DNA of 6,279 nt from Burkholderiales bacterium (GCA_019751575.1 JAIENF010000713.1:1-6279), one strand, 5' to 3'. Numbered from the stretch's first letter, positions 1-5,982 are shown. Numbers and translations: made by a program. The notes: generated by a model not told the origin, from the letters alone.

Positions 1-123
1 GCCGGCACCGTTGGGTCCGAGCAGGCCGATCACCTCGCCGCTCGCCACCTCGAGCGACACTTCCTTCACGACCTTGCGCGCACGGTAGCGCTTCTGCAGC
101 CGGTCGACGCGCAGCACGCTCAT
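1..123 (-). CDS. lptB: LptB, LPS export ABC transporter ATP-binding protein (N-terminal part, cut by window edge)
   Basis: This is the first 41 codons of an ABC ATPase, running off the left edge. It reads from ATG at 123 as MSVLRVDRLQKRYRARKVVK, continues with a VSLEV strand, and ends in GLLGPNGAG, the start of the Walker A loop (the GKT/GKS part lies outside). The short N-terminus before Walker A and the position directly after lptA are typical of LptB. LptB is the cytoplasmic ATPase that, with the membrane proteins LptF and LptG, extracts LPS from the inner membrane and pushes it onto LptC and LptA. A GGTGGA ribosome-binding-like sequence lies 8 bases upstream. The gap to the lptA stop is 53 bases, so the gene is probably in the same transcript. 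In many Beta- and Gammaproteobacteria rpoN follows lptB; that cannot be seen here. The family call is certain; the specific lptB name rests partly on context. Confidence 0.93.
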   Translation of the reverse strand, partial: MSVLRVDRLQKRYRARKVVKEVSLEVASGEVIGLLGPNGAG

Positions 124-131
124 CGCAGGGG

Positions 132-137
132 TCCACC
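132..137 (-). promoter_or_regulatory. Ribosome binding site of lptB
   Basis: On the minus strand GGTGGA stands 8 bases before the lptB ATG. It is a moderate Shine-Dalgarno match and supports ATG at 123 as the start. Confidence 0.45.
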
Positions 138-176
138 GGGTACCGGGGACGGGATCGCGCGGGCCACTGGAATCAG

Positions 177-836
177 TCACTCACGCGGGTTGGCGATCGA
201 CGGCGACGGCTTGATGTTCATCGACGGCGGCTTCTGCTTCTCGGCGGCCGCGCCGGCCGGTGCCTTGTCCGGCGCCTCCTTCGGCTTGGGCTGGATCACC
301 GCGCGCACCCGGCCTTCCGGATTGTTGCCGGTGGCCGCGCTCTTGCCGCCACCGACCACCCGGAACACCTCGGTCTGCATCTCGTAGACCATGAAATCGC
401 CACGCACCTCGTCGGCACCCCGCAGCAGCCGGGCACGGGTGAAGAACTGCACGATCTCCTTGCGGCCGTCGTACTCGAGCCGGTCGGCCCATCCCTCGAC
501 GAACTCGTCGACGCCGTCCCGCTTCTGGCGGAAATAGGCCTGCGCCTTCGGGCCGCCGAACGCGATGCCGTAGTTGAAGCCCTGCTTGTCCTGGCGCACG
601 ATCACCCGCTCGCCACGGATGACCAGCGTGCCCTGGGTGATCTGCACATTGCCCGTGAAGATGCTTTCCTGCTTCACGTCGTCGACCTGCACCCGGTCGG
701 CTTCGATGTTGATCGGCTTGTCGCGGTCACCCTTCTCGGCCAGTGCCGGCAGCGCAGGCAGCGACAGGACCAGGGACAGCAGCAGCGCCGGCAGCCCGGT
801 GCGCGTCCGCCGGGAGGCGACGGCTGTCGATTCCAC
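177..836 (-). CDS. lptA: LptA, periplasmic LPS transport protein
   Basis: LptA forms the periplasmic bridge that passes LPS from LptC at the inner membrane to LptD/LptE at the outer membrane. From GTG at 836 the product is 219 residues: a signal peptide at about 1-33 (basic RRTRTG, then a Leu-rich core, then ALPALA with predicted cleavage before EKGDRDK), an OstA/LptA beta-jellyroll domain at about 41-162 (PINIEADR near 41-48, FTGNVQITQGTL from 60, VEGWADRLEY at 113-122), and a low-complexity Pro/Lys/Ala-rich tail from about 167. The mature domain lines up with E. coli LptA (185-residue precursor, from memory), but the tail here is longer. The start is uncertain. The frame is open to GTG at 950, with ATG at 896 and GTG at 836. 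None has a clear ribosome-binding site; 836 gives the only normal-length signal peptide, the others add 20-38 Pro/Arg-rich residues. The function call is firm, the start is not. Confidence 0.93.
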   Translation of the reverse strand: MESTAVASRRTRTGLPALLLSLVLSLPALPALAEKGDRDKPINIEADRVQVDDVKQESIFTGNVQITQGTLVIRGERVIVRQDKQGFNYGIAFGGPKAQAYFRQKRDGVDEFVEGWADRLEYDGRKEIVQFFTRARLLRGADEVRGDFMVYEMQTEVFRVVGGGKSAATGNNPEGRVRAVIQPKPKEAPDKAPAGAAAEKQKPPSMNIKPSPSIANPRE

Positions 837-983
837 CGGGCGGCAGGCGCCGCGGGCCGCGGGCGGGCAGGGGGATGGAATCTCGACTGGCAGCATGGGT
901 GGGCGAGGCCGACGGTTCGGATGCGGGTTGGGAGGAAGGGGGCGGATCACTGGGGGCGCTTCGGGGCTACGGCTCGGTGCAGG
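837..983 (-). other. C-rich spacer or leader between lptC and lptA
   Basis: Between the lptC stop and the favoured lptA start lie 147 bases. This is unusual in a cluster whose other junctions are overlaps or gaps of about 40-55 bases. Read as minus-strand RNA, positions 950 to about 920 are rich in C and poor in G, with runs such as CCGCCCCCTTCCTCCCAACC. No promoter hexamers, strong stem-loop or RNA family is recognisable. It may be untranslated leader, or it may encode a longer LptA N-terminus if GTG 950 or ATG 896 is used. Confidence 0.4.
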
Positions 984-1568
984 TCAGGGGCTTGCAGCCG
1001 GAGATCGCTGCCACGTCGTGCGGACGTCCCGGAGCAGTTCGAGCTGCCGCAGCCTGTAATCGAATTCTAGGCCAACCGCATCGGTGCGGGATGTCGCGTT
1101 GCGAATCACCACCGGCTGGTCGGTGCGGGCCGAACCCTTGTCCGGCGTGACCACCAGGCTGTCGGTCAGCAGCACCAGCTCGCTCTGGTCGGCCACCGCA
1201 GCCCGCGTGAGGCGCACGTTGCCCGACATCTGGATCACCTCGCCATCGCTCGACATCAGGGCGCGGTCGGACGTTGCCGTGACCTCCAGCCGCTTCTCGG
1301 TGTAATGGATCAACCGCGGATTCTCCAGGAGGGTCGAATCGTCGTGGAGGAAATGACTCATGCGTGTCGCACGCAGCGTGTGCTGGAGCAGGCCGTCCAG
1401 GCCGGTCTGGGTGGCCACGAAGTTGTCGACGATGAAGTCCGGGTCATGACGGACATCCTTGTCGAGCGGCGGCGCAGTACGGACGACGGCGTCCAGCCAG
1501 AAGCTCAGGGCAGTGAGCAGCGCCACCACGAAAACCGGGAAGGCCAGCGCCAGGCGGTCGCTCATCAT
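984..1568 (-). CDS. lptC: LptC, inner-membrane LPS transport protein
   Basis: LptC is the bitopic inner-membrane protein that binds the LptB2FG complex, takes LPS from it and hands it to LptA. From ATG at 1568 the product is 194 residues, close to the 191 of E. coli LptC. It has one N-terminal membrane anchor at about 6-29 (LALAFPVFVVALLTALSFWL) and then a periplasmic OstA-like beta domain at about 43-185, with recognisable LptC features: DFIVDNF near 44, a LENPRLIHYT strand near 81-90, MSGNVRL near 114, and a C-terminal GLEFDYRLRQLELLRDVRTT stretch that parallels the LRSKNAELIEKVRTSY end of the E. coli protein. Two tandem ATGs (1568 and 1565) are possible starts; the first has GGGGAAA at better spacing. 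It lies 37 bases after kdsC and before lptA, the conserved order. Sequence similarity in this family is low, so context strengthens the call. Confidence 0.94.
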   Translation of the reverse strand: MMSDRLALAFPVFVVALLTALSFWLDAVVRTAPPLDKDVRHDPDFIVDNFVATQTGLDGLLQHTLRATRMSHFLHDDSTLLENPRLIHYTEKRLEVTATSDRALMSSDGEVIQMSGNVRLTRAAVADQSELVLLTDSLVVTPDKGSARTDQPVVIRNATSRTDAVGLEFDYRLRQLELLRDVRTTWQRSPAASP

Positions 1569-1609
1569 CGCGCGGTTTCCCCGTGCCGCAGCGGTGCTGC
1601 CGGATTCAT
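1565..1609 (-). other. Possible 14-codon coupling mini-ORF between kdsC and lptC
   Basis: An ATG at 1609-1607 overlaps the kdsC stop as ATGA. Its frame reads MNPAAPLRHGETAR and stops at TGA 1567-1565, which in turn overlaps the first lptC ATG (1568-1566) as ATGA. Ribosomes finishing kdsC could therefore re-initiate, cross the spacer and deliver themselves to the lptC start. The ORF contains the lptC ribosome-binding-like sequence. There is no evidence that the peptide has a function, and chance is possible. Confidence 0.3.
1576..1582 (-). promoter_or_regulatory. Ribosome binding site of lptC
   Basis: GGGGAAA on the minus strand ends 7 bases before the first of two tandem ATG codons (1568). 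The spacing favours the first ATG over the one at 1565. Confidence 0.45.
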
Positions 1610-2166
1610 TGCCCGGGCTCGTCCAGCAGGTCGTGCCGACCGATGCCATGCAGCAGCCGGTCGCACAGGTCGCGCACTGCACCGCCGCCGCCGGGCAGCC
1701 GGGTGACCGCATCGGCCTGCAGCTTGACCGCGGCCGGTGCATGGGGAACGGTGAATGCGATCGCGCAGCGGCGCATCAGCGGCAAGTCGGCAAGGTCGTC
1801 GCCGATGCACAGCACCTGCTCGAAGCCGATGCCCATCTCGTCGAGGATGGCCTGCAGCACGGGCAGCTTGTCGCCGATGCCCTGGTGCAGCCTGGCCACG
1901 CCGAGTTCGCGCGCGCGGGCGGCCACGACCGGCGAGTTGCGTCCGGAGATCCACGCCACCGCCACCCCTGCGCGCGCGATCTGCTTGACGCCGTGTCCGT
2001 CGAGTACATGGAAGGTCTTGGTCTCCACGCTGCCGGCGCCGGCGGCGGGGGTACCCGGCGCAGCGAGCGCGAGGGTGCCGTCGGTGAGCACGCCATCGAC
2101 ATCGAACACCGCCAGCCGGATCTGCTTCCAGCGGTCTGCCAGGGGTGCCGGCCGGACGGGATTCAC
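1606..2166 (-). CDS. kdsC: KdsC, 3-deoxy-D-manno-octulosonate 8-phosphate phosphatase
   Basis: KdsC is a cytoplasmic HAD-superfamily phosphatase that hydrolyses Kdo-8-phosphate to Kdo and phosphate, the step before CMP activation by KdsB. From GTG at 2166 it is 186 residues (E. coli KdsC is 188). All HAD motifs are visible: motif I DVDGVLTDG at 22-30 (nucleophile D22, general acid D24), motif II ISGR at 73-76 (S74), motif III lysine K100 in GDKLP, and motif IV GDDLADLP at 122-129 (D123, D124, D127). LPGGGGAVRDLCDRLL near 157-172 is a typical KdsC C-terminal signature. It has no cap domain, as expected for the tetrameric C0 type. The loop between motif I and KTFHV carries a Gly/Ala/Pro-rich segment (APGTPAAGAGS) about eight residues longer than in E. 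coli. The GTG start overlaps the kdsD stop (GTGA), indicating translational coupling; the open frame extends far upstream through kdsD but has no homology there. Confidence 0.96.
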   Translation of the reverse strand: MNPVRPAPLADRWKQIRLAVFDVDGVLTDGTLALAAPGTPAAGAGSVETKTFHVLDGHGVKQIARAGVAVAWISGRNSPVVAARARELGVARLHQGIGDKLPVLQAILDEMGIGFEQVLCIGDDLADLPLMRRCAIAFTVPHAPAAVKLQADAVTRLPGGGGAVRDLCDRLLHGIGRHDLLDEPGQ

Positions 2167-3203
2167 ACCACGCCTGCGGCGAACAGGTCGTGCATGTTGA
2201 GCGCCCCGACCACCCGGTTGCCGGCATCGACCACGGGGAGCTGGTTGATCCGGTGCTGCTCCATCAGTGCAACGCCTTCCACGGCCAGCGCCTGGGCGCC
2301 GATCGAGCGGGGCGAGCGGCTCATCACCGTATCGACGGTGACGCTGCGCAGGTCGGACACGCGGTCGATCAGGCGGCGCAGGTCGCCGTCGGTGAACACG
2401 CCGAGCAGCCGTTGCCCGGGATCGACCACCAGCGCGAGTCCCATGCCCTTGCGGCTCACTTCGACGATGACCTCGGACAGCGTCGAAGTCGGTGCGACCA
2501 GCGGCAGCGCGTCGCCGGTGCGCATCACGTCGCCGACGTGGGTGAGCAGCCGGAGGCCGAGCTTTCCGCCGGGGTGGGAGCGCGCGAAATCCTCCGGCCC
2601 GAAGCCGCGGGCGTCGAGCAGCGCGACGGCCAGGGCATCGCCGAACGCAAGCGCGGCCGTGGTGCTCGCGGTCGGTGCAAGGCCGAGCGGACAGGCTTCC
2701 TCGGCGACGCTCGCATCGAGCAGGGCATCGGCTTCCCGGGCCAGCGCGGAGCCAGGATTGCCGGTGATCACGATCAGGCGCGCGCCCTGTCGCTTGACCA
2801 CCGGGACGATGCGCAGCAGTTCCTCGGTCTCGCCCGAGTAGGACAGCGCGATCAGCACGTCGTCGCGGGTGATCATGCCGAGGTCGCCATGCATGGCTTC
2901 GGCGGGATGGACGAAGAAGGCAGGGGTGCCGGTGCTCGCCATGGTGGAGGCGATCTTGCGCGCGATGTGCCCCGACTTCCCGATGCCGCTGACCACCACG
3001 CGGCCGCGGCAGGCGAGCACCAGGTCGAGGGCATGGAGGAAGCGTCCGTCCAGCCGGGCGGACAGCGCGGCTATCGCAGCCGACTCGATCTCGAGCACGC
3101 GCCGGGCCAGCACCAGGGCCTGGGTCGATGCGTGCGCCGGCCCGGCCGAGGCGGCATCGGCCGCAGGGTCCTGGCCTTGGGGCGAAGCGACGGGCGGTTT
3201 CAT
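2163..3203 (-). CDS. kdsD: KdsD, D-arabinose 5-phosphate isomerase
   Basis: KdsD is a cytoplasmic aldose-ketose isomerase that converts ribulose-5-phosphate to arabinose-5-phosphate, the first committed step to Kdo. The 346-residue product has a SIS sugar-isomerase domain at about 45-195 and two CBS domains at about 224-280 and 288-344. Visible signatures are GIGKSGH (73-79), STGTPAFFVHPAEAMHGDLG (90-109), SYSGET (121-126), EEACPLGLAPTAST (168-181) and SHPGGKLG (209-216), which include the Lys, Glu and His positions implicated in catalysis in the E. coli enzyme. The protein is slightly longer than E. coli KdsD (328) because of an Ala/Pro-rich N-terminus of about 25 residues. ATG 3203 is the first possible start: an in-frame TAA lies four codons upstream. 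GGAG directly abuts the ATG, too close for a normal ribosome-binding site. A CBS-less or capsule-type (KpsF) paralogue is less likely given the neighbours kdsC and lptC. Confidence 0.96.
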   Translation of the reverse strand: MKPPVASPQGQDPAADAASAGPAHASTQALVLARRVLEIESAAIAALSARLDGRFLHALDLVLACRGRVVVSGIGKSGHIARKIASTMASTGTPAFFVHPAEAMHGDLGMITRDDVLIALSYSGETEELLRIVPVVKRQGARLIVITGNPGSALAREADALLDASVAEEACPLGLAPTASTTAALAFGDALAVALLDARGFGPEDFARSHPGGKLGLRLLTHVGDVMRTGDALPLVAPTSTLSEVIVEVSRKGMGLALVVDPGQRLLGVFTDGDLRRLIDRVSDLRSVTVDTVMSRSPRSIGAQALAVEGVALMEQHRINQLPVVDAGNRVVGALNMHDLFAAGVV

Positions 3204-3253
3204 CTCCGGCCGATGTTACCATCCCTTCACAATCGCCCGGCCCGCGCAGTCGC
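3204..3253. promoter_or_regulatory. Divergent kdsD / antiporter intergenic region
   Basis: Only 50 bases separate the two divergent start codons, so at least one promoter must extend into the opposite gene or the promoters overlap here. I see no convincing -35/-10 pair in either direction. The kdsD side has GGAG immediately before the ATG, and the antiporter side has no purine-rich ribosome-binding sequence. The assignment rests on position alone. Confidence 0.35.
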
Positions 3254-5239
3254 ATGGACAGTACCCTTCAATTCGTTCTGACCCTGCTCGCCGCGGCCGT
3301 CGTGGTCGTCGTGATCTGTCGATCGATGAAGCTGCCGCCGCTCCTCGGCTACCTGATCGTGGGCATCGCGGTGGGGCCCAATGCCCTGGGGTGGGTGCCC
3401 GACTCCGAGGCGGTCGCCCACCTCGCCGAGTTCGGCATCGTGTTCCTGATGTTCACCATCGGACTCGAGTTCAGCCTGCCGCGACTGATCGCGATGCGCA
3501 CCCTGGTGCTCGGCCTCGGCGGGGCGCAGGTGGCCGTCACGGCCCTGGTCGTGACCGCGTCGGCGATCGGCATCGGGCTGCTGGCCGGCGGCACGATCGG
3601 CTGGCAGGCTGCGGTCGTGCTCGGCTGTGCGCTGGCGATGTCCTCCACCGCCATCCTGGCCAAGACGCTGGCCGAGCGGCTGGAACTGAATTCGGAGCAC
3701 GGGCGCCGGATCATCGGCGTGCTGCTCTTCCAGGACCTCGCGGTGGTCCCGATGCTGGTGCTGGTGCCGGCGCTCTCCGCGCCGGCCAGCGACCTTCCGG
3801 CGAGCCTCGCGCTGGCGACCGCGAAGATCGCGGTGACGCTGGTGGTGCTGCTGAAGCTCGGCCAGCCGCTGATGCGCCGCTGGTTCCACCTGGTTGCCCG
3901 CCAGAAATCCTCCGAACTGTTCGTGCTCAACGTGCTGCTGATCACGCTGGGGCTGTCCTACCTCACCTCCAGCATGGGGCTTTCGCTGGCGCTGGGTGCG
4001 TTCGTCGCCGGCGTGCTGATCTCCGAGACCGAGTACCGGTTCCAGGTCGAGGAGGACATCAAGCCGTTCCGCGACATCCTGCTCGGCCTGTTCTTCATCA
4101 CGGTGGGCATGCTGGTGGACATGCTGTGGATCGTGCAGAACCTGCTGCTGGTGGCCTGCGTGCTGGCTGCAATCCTCGCCGTGAAGACACTGGTGCTGCT
4201 CGGCGTGATGGCTGCATGGCGCACCGATTCCGGCGTGTCGCTGCGCGTGGCGCTGGCGCTGGCGCCTGCCGGCGAGTTCGGCTTCGTGCTGCTCACGCTC
4301 GCGCTGGGCCAGGGCACGCTGCCGCCGGCGGTGATGCAGCCCGTGCTGGCCGCGATGGTGCTGTCGATGATCGCCGCGCCGTTCATCATCGAACACAGCG
4401 AACACCTGGTGCGCCGCTGGCGTGGTTCAGACTGGATGAGCCGCGCGATGCAGCTGACCCAGATCGCGTCGCAGACGATGGTGGTCGACCGCCATGTGAT
4501 CATCTGCGGCTACGGCCGGAGCGGGCAGAACCTGGCGCGCCTGCTCGAGGCGGAACAGGTGCCGTTCTTCGCGCTCGACCTCGATCCCGACCGGGTGCGC
4601 GAGGCCGCGGCCGCCGGCGAACACGTGGTGTTCGGCGATGCCGCACGGCGCGAGGTGCTGCAGGCGGCCGGGCTGGCCCGCGCGCGCGCGCTGGTGATCA
4701 GCTATTCCGACATCCATTCCGCGCTGCGCATCCTCGAGATCGTGCACGAGATGAGGCCGGAACTGCCGGTGATCGTGCGCACCGTCGACGATACCGACAT
4801 CGACCGGCTGAAGGCGGCCGGCGCGGCGGAGGTCGTCGCCGAGATCATGGAAGGCAGCCTGATGCTCGCCTCGCATGCGCTGATGGTGCTGGGCATGCCG
4901 CTCAACCGCGTGCTTCGCCGCATCCGCAGCGCGCGCGAGGAGCGGTACGGCATGTTCCGGGGCTTCTTCCACGGTGCCAGCGACCAGGCGGGCGAGGGCA
5001 CGGACGACGTCTTCCTGCACTCGGTCGTGCTGGTGGGCGGGTCGCGTGCGATCGGGCGGCGCCTGGGCGACCTCGGGCTCGATGCGCTGCTCGCCGATGT
5101 CAGTGCTATCCGGCGCCGGGGCGTGCGCGCGCTGAGCCCGGCGCCCGAGACTGAGCTGCGGGAAGGCGACATCGTCGTGTTGCGCGGCGACGCTGCCGCG
5201 GTTGCCGCAGCCGAGATCAGGCTGCTGCAGGGGGCGTGA
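3254..5239 (+). CDS. CPA2-family monovalent cation:proton antiporter (KefB/KefC/YbaL-like)
   Basis: This inner-membrane protein probably exchanges K+ or Na+ for H+. From ATG 3254 it has 661 residues. Residues about 5-380 are the Na+/H+ exchanger domain with roughly 12-13 hydrophobic helices; LLFQDLAVVP (157-166) carries the conserved aspartate D161 of the transport core, and EEDIKPFRDILLGLFFITVG (266-285) is the characteristic Kef-type segment. Residues about 412-530 are a TrkA-N/RCK domain: VIICGYGRSG (415-424) is the dinucleotide-binding loop and D442 in ALDLDP is positioned to bind the ribose of NAD(H). Residues about 585-657 look like a TrkA-C domain (DALLADVSAIRRRGV, then LREGDIVVLRGD). 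E. coli KefB/KefC/YbaL lack this last domain or are shorter. No KefF/KefG quinone reductase gene adjoins it, so glutathione gating cannot be inferred. The open frame extends upstream to 3128, but those residues overlap kdsD and look non-native. Subfamily name is left open. Confidence 0.93.
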   Translation: MDSTLQFVLTLLAAAVVVVVICRSMKLPPLLGYLIVGIAVGPNALGWVPDSEAVAHLAEFGIVFLMFTIGLEFSLPRLIAMRTLVLGLGGAQVAVTALVVTASAIGIGLLAGGTIGWQAAVVLGCALAMSSTAILAKTLAERLELNSEHGRRIIGVLLFQDLAVVPMLVLVPALSAPASDLPASLALATAKIAVTLVVLLKLGQPLMRRWFHLVARQKSSELFVLNVLLITLGLSYLTSSMGLSLALGAFVAGVLISETEYRFQVEEDIKPFRDILLGLFFITVGMLVDMLWIVQNLLLVACVLAAILAVKTLVLLGVMAAWRTDSGVSLRVALALAPAGEFGFVLLTLALGQGTLPPAVMQPVLAAMVLSMIAAPFIIEHSEHLVRRWRGSDWMSRAMQLTQIASQTMVVDRHVIICGYGRSGQNLARLLEAEQVPFFALDLDPDRVREAAAAGEHVVFGDAARREVLQAAGLARARALVISYSDIHSALRILEIVHEMRPELPVIVRTVDDTDIDRLKAAGAAEVVAEIMEGSLMLASHALMVLGMPLNRVLRRIRSAREERYGMFRGFFHGASDQAGEGTDDVFLHSVVLVGGSRAIGRRLGDLGLDALLADVSAIRRRGVRALSPAPETELREGDIVVLRGDAAAVAAAEIRLLQGA

Positions 5240-5276
5240 CGCAGGCCCGGCAGACCGGCGCGAGCCGGTGCCTGCG
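5240..5276. terminator. Stem-loop between convergent genes, possible bidirectional terminator
   Basis: The spacer between the antiporter stop (5239) and the pilin stop (5278) is almost wholly one hairpin. The outer stem CGCAGGC (5240-5246) pairs with GCCTGCG (5270-5276), the inner stem ACCGGC (5254-5259) with GCCGGT (5264-5269), with a seven-base bulge at 5247-5253 and loop GCGA (5260-5263). In plus-strand RNA the loop is a GNRA tetraloop. Neither side has a T-run, so it is not a canonical intrinsic terminator; it could stop polymerase with Rho or protect 3' ends of both transcripts. Confidence 0.5.
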
Positions 5277-5277
5277 A

Positions 5278-5982
5278 TCAGAACACGACCGCGCCGCCGC
5301 AGTTCGATTCGCCGATCGTGGAGTTCCACGTGCCCTGCGGCGAACCACCGGTGTTCGCGCATGACGGCGCAGCCGTGCCACCGACCTGCGGAGCCGCGGC
5401 TGCGTTGCCCCGATAGGCGGAAAACTGGAACGAACCCGAGAACGGCCGGCCGTCGTCGATCTTGCGGTCGACCTCGGCGATGATCTCGACCGGGATCTGC
5501 GCGCCGGTCTTCAGGTTGTGCCGCTGTGCGCTCGCATTGGTCTGGCCATAGGCACCATCGAACACCAGCTGGAGGAACACGTTGTACGGGTTGGTGGGGG
5601 TGGTGGTCAGCGACTCGGTGGTATTGCAGTCGAAGGTGCCGGTGATGAATCCCGCCTTGGACAGTTGTTCCCACGCGAGGATCGACTCCAGCACCGGGTT
5701 GGCATCGATGATGCCGTTGCCGTTGCCGTTGCCGCCGCCGCAGTTGGTCGTCATGTTCGCGATGTTCTGCGAGGCCTGGCTGTAGTCGCCAGGGAAGGCA
5801 CGGAACCGGTCCTGGAAACCGAAGAAGGCCGCCTTGACGCCGTCCTGGGCGGAGATCAGGTTGCGTACGCGCGCGCTGGTGATCAGTTCCTGGCCCTTCA
5901 GCACGCCGCCGAGCAACAGCCCGATGATGACCAGCACGATCGCGATCTCGATCAGGGTGAAGCCGCGTTGATGGTTGCGCAT
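5278..5982 (-). CDS. Type IV pilin / pseudopilin-like protein with prepilin peptidase site
   Basis: From ATG 5982 the product is 234 residues. It starts MRNHQRG, followed by FTLIEIAIVLVIIGLLLGGV: a short basic leader, Gly at 7 as the cleavage site, Phe as first mature residue, Glu at mature position 5 (E12) and the hydrophobic assembly helix. A prepilin peptidase (PilD type) should cleave and methylate it. The rest is a soluble domain with FPGDYSQA (63-70), common in pilin-like proteins of this kind, an NGNGNG stretch at 85-90, and four cysteines (81, 119, 208, 228) that could form two disulfides. The mature length of about 227 is longer than a typical major pilin (about 140-160), so a minor pilin or pseudopilin is as likely. 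No other pilus or secretion genes adjoin it. A GAAGGA ribosome-binding site and a sigma-54-like promoter support this start over the open frame that extends to 6072. Confidence 0.88.
   Translation of the reverse strand: MRNHQRGFTLIEIAIVLVIIGLLLGGVLKGQELITSARVRNLISAQDGVKAAFFGFQDRFRAFPGDYSQASQNIANMTTNCGGGNGNGNGIIDANPVLESILAWEQLSKAGFITGTFDCNTTESLTTTPTNPYNVFLQLVFDGAYGQTNASAQRHNLKTGAQIPVEIIAEVDRKIDDGRPFSGSFQFSAYRGNAAAAPQVGGTAAPSCANTGGSPQGTWNSTIGESNCGGAVVF
5713..5739. repeat. Hexanucleotide repeat inside the pilin gene
   Basis: On the plus strand GCCGTT is repeated three times (5713-5730), followed by GCC three times (5731-5739). In the pilin this encodes alternating Asn-Gly and a Gly run around residues 82-90. 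Because the unit is six bases, length change would add or remove Asn-Gly pairs without breaking the frame. Confidence 0.7.

Noticed and set aside
1060..1075. A/T-richer patch in lptC with TAGAAT, considered as an internal promoter for lptA
   Set aside because: No -35-like hexamer is found at suitable spacing, and the bases encode the conserved LptC stretch GLEFDYR.
1459..2841. Plus-strand open frame of 460 codons opposite lptC, kdsC and kdsD
   Set aside because: It is antisense to three well-recognised genes with intact motifs, has low-complexity composition and no recognisable family.
3128..3253. Forty-two-residue N-terminal extension of the antiporter
   Set aside because: Arg/Pro-rich, overlaps the start of kdsD, and the membrane domain begins properly right after ATG 3254.
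2167..3255. Upstream extension of the kdsC frame to 549 codons, suggesting a fusion protein
   Set aside because: The extra residues overlap kdsD in another frame and are Arg/Pro-rich noise; the real KdsC begins at GTG 2166, giving the family's normal length.
3227..4405. Minus-strand His/Gln-rich frame of 392 codons opposite the antiporter
   Set aside because: The HQ-rich composition is what the antisense of Val/Leu-rich membrane codons produces; no domain is visible.
2869..5154. Very long plus-strand open frame (761 codons) overlapping kdsD and the antiporter
   Set aside because: It is rich in Arg, Gly and Ala with no domain signature and lies out of frame over a clear antiporter gene. Long shadow frames are expected in GC-rich DNA.
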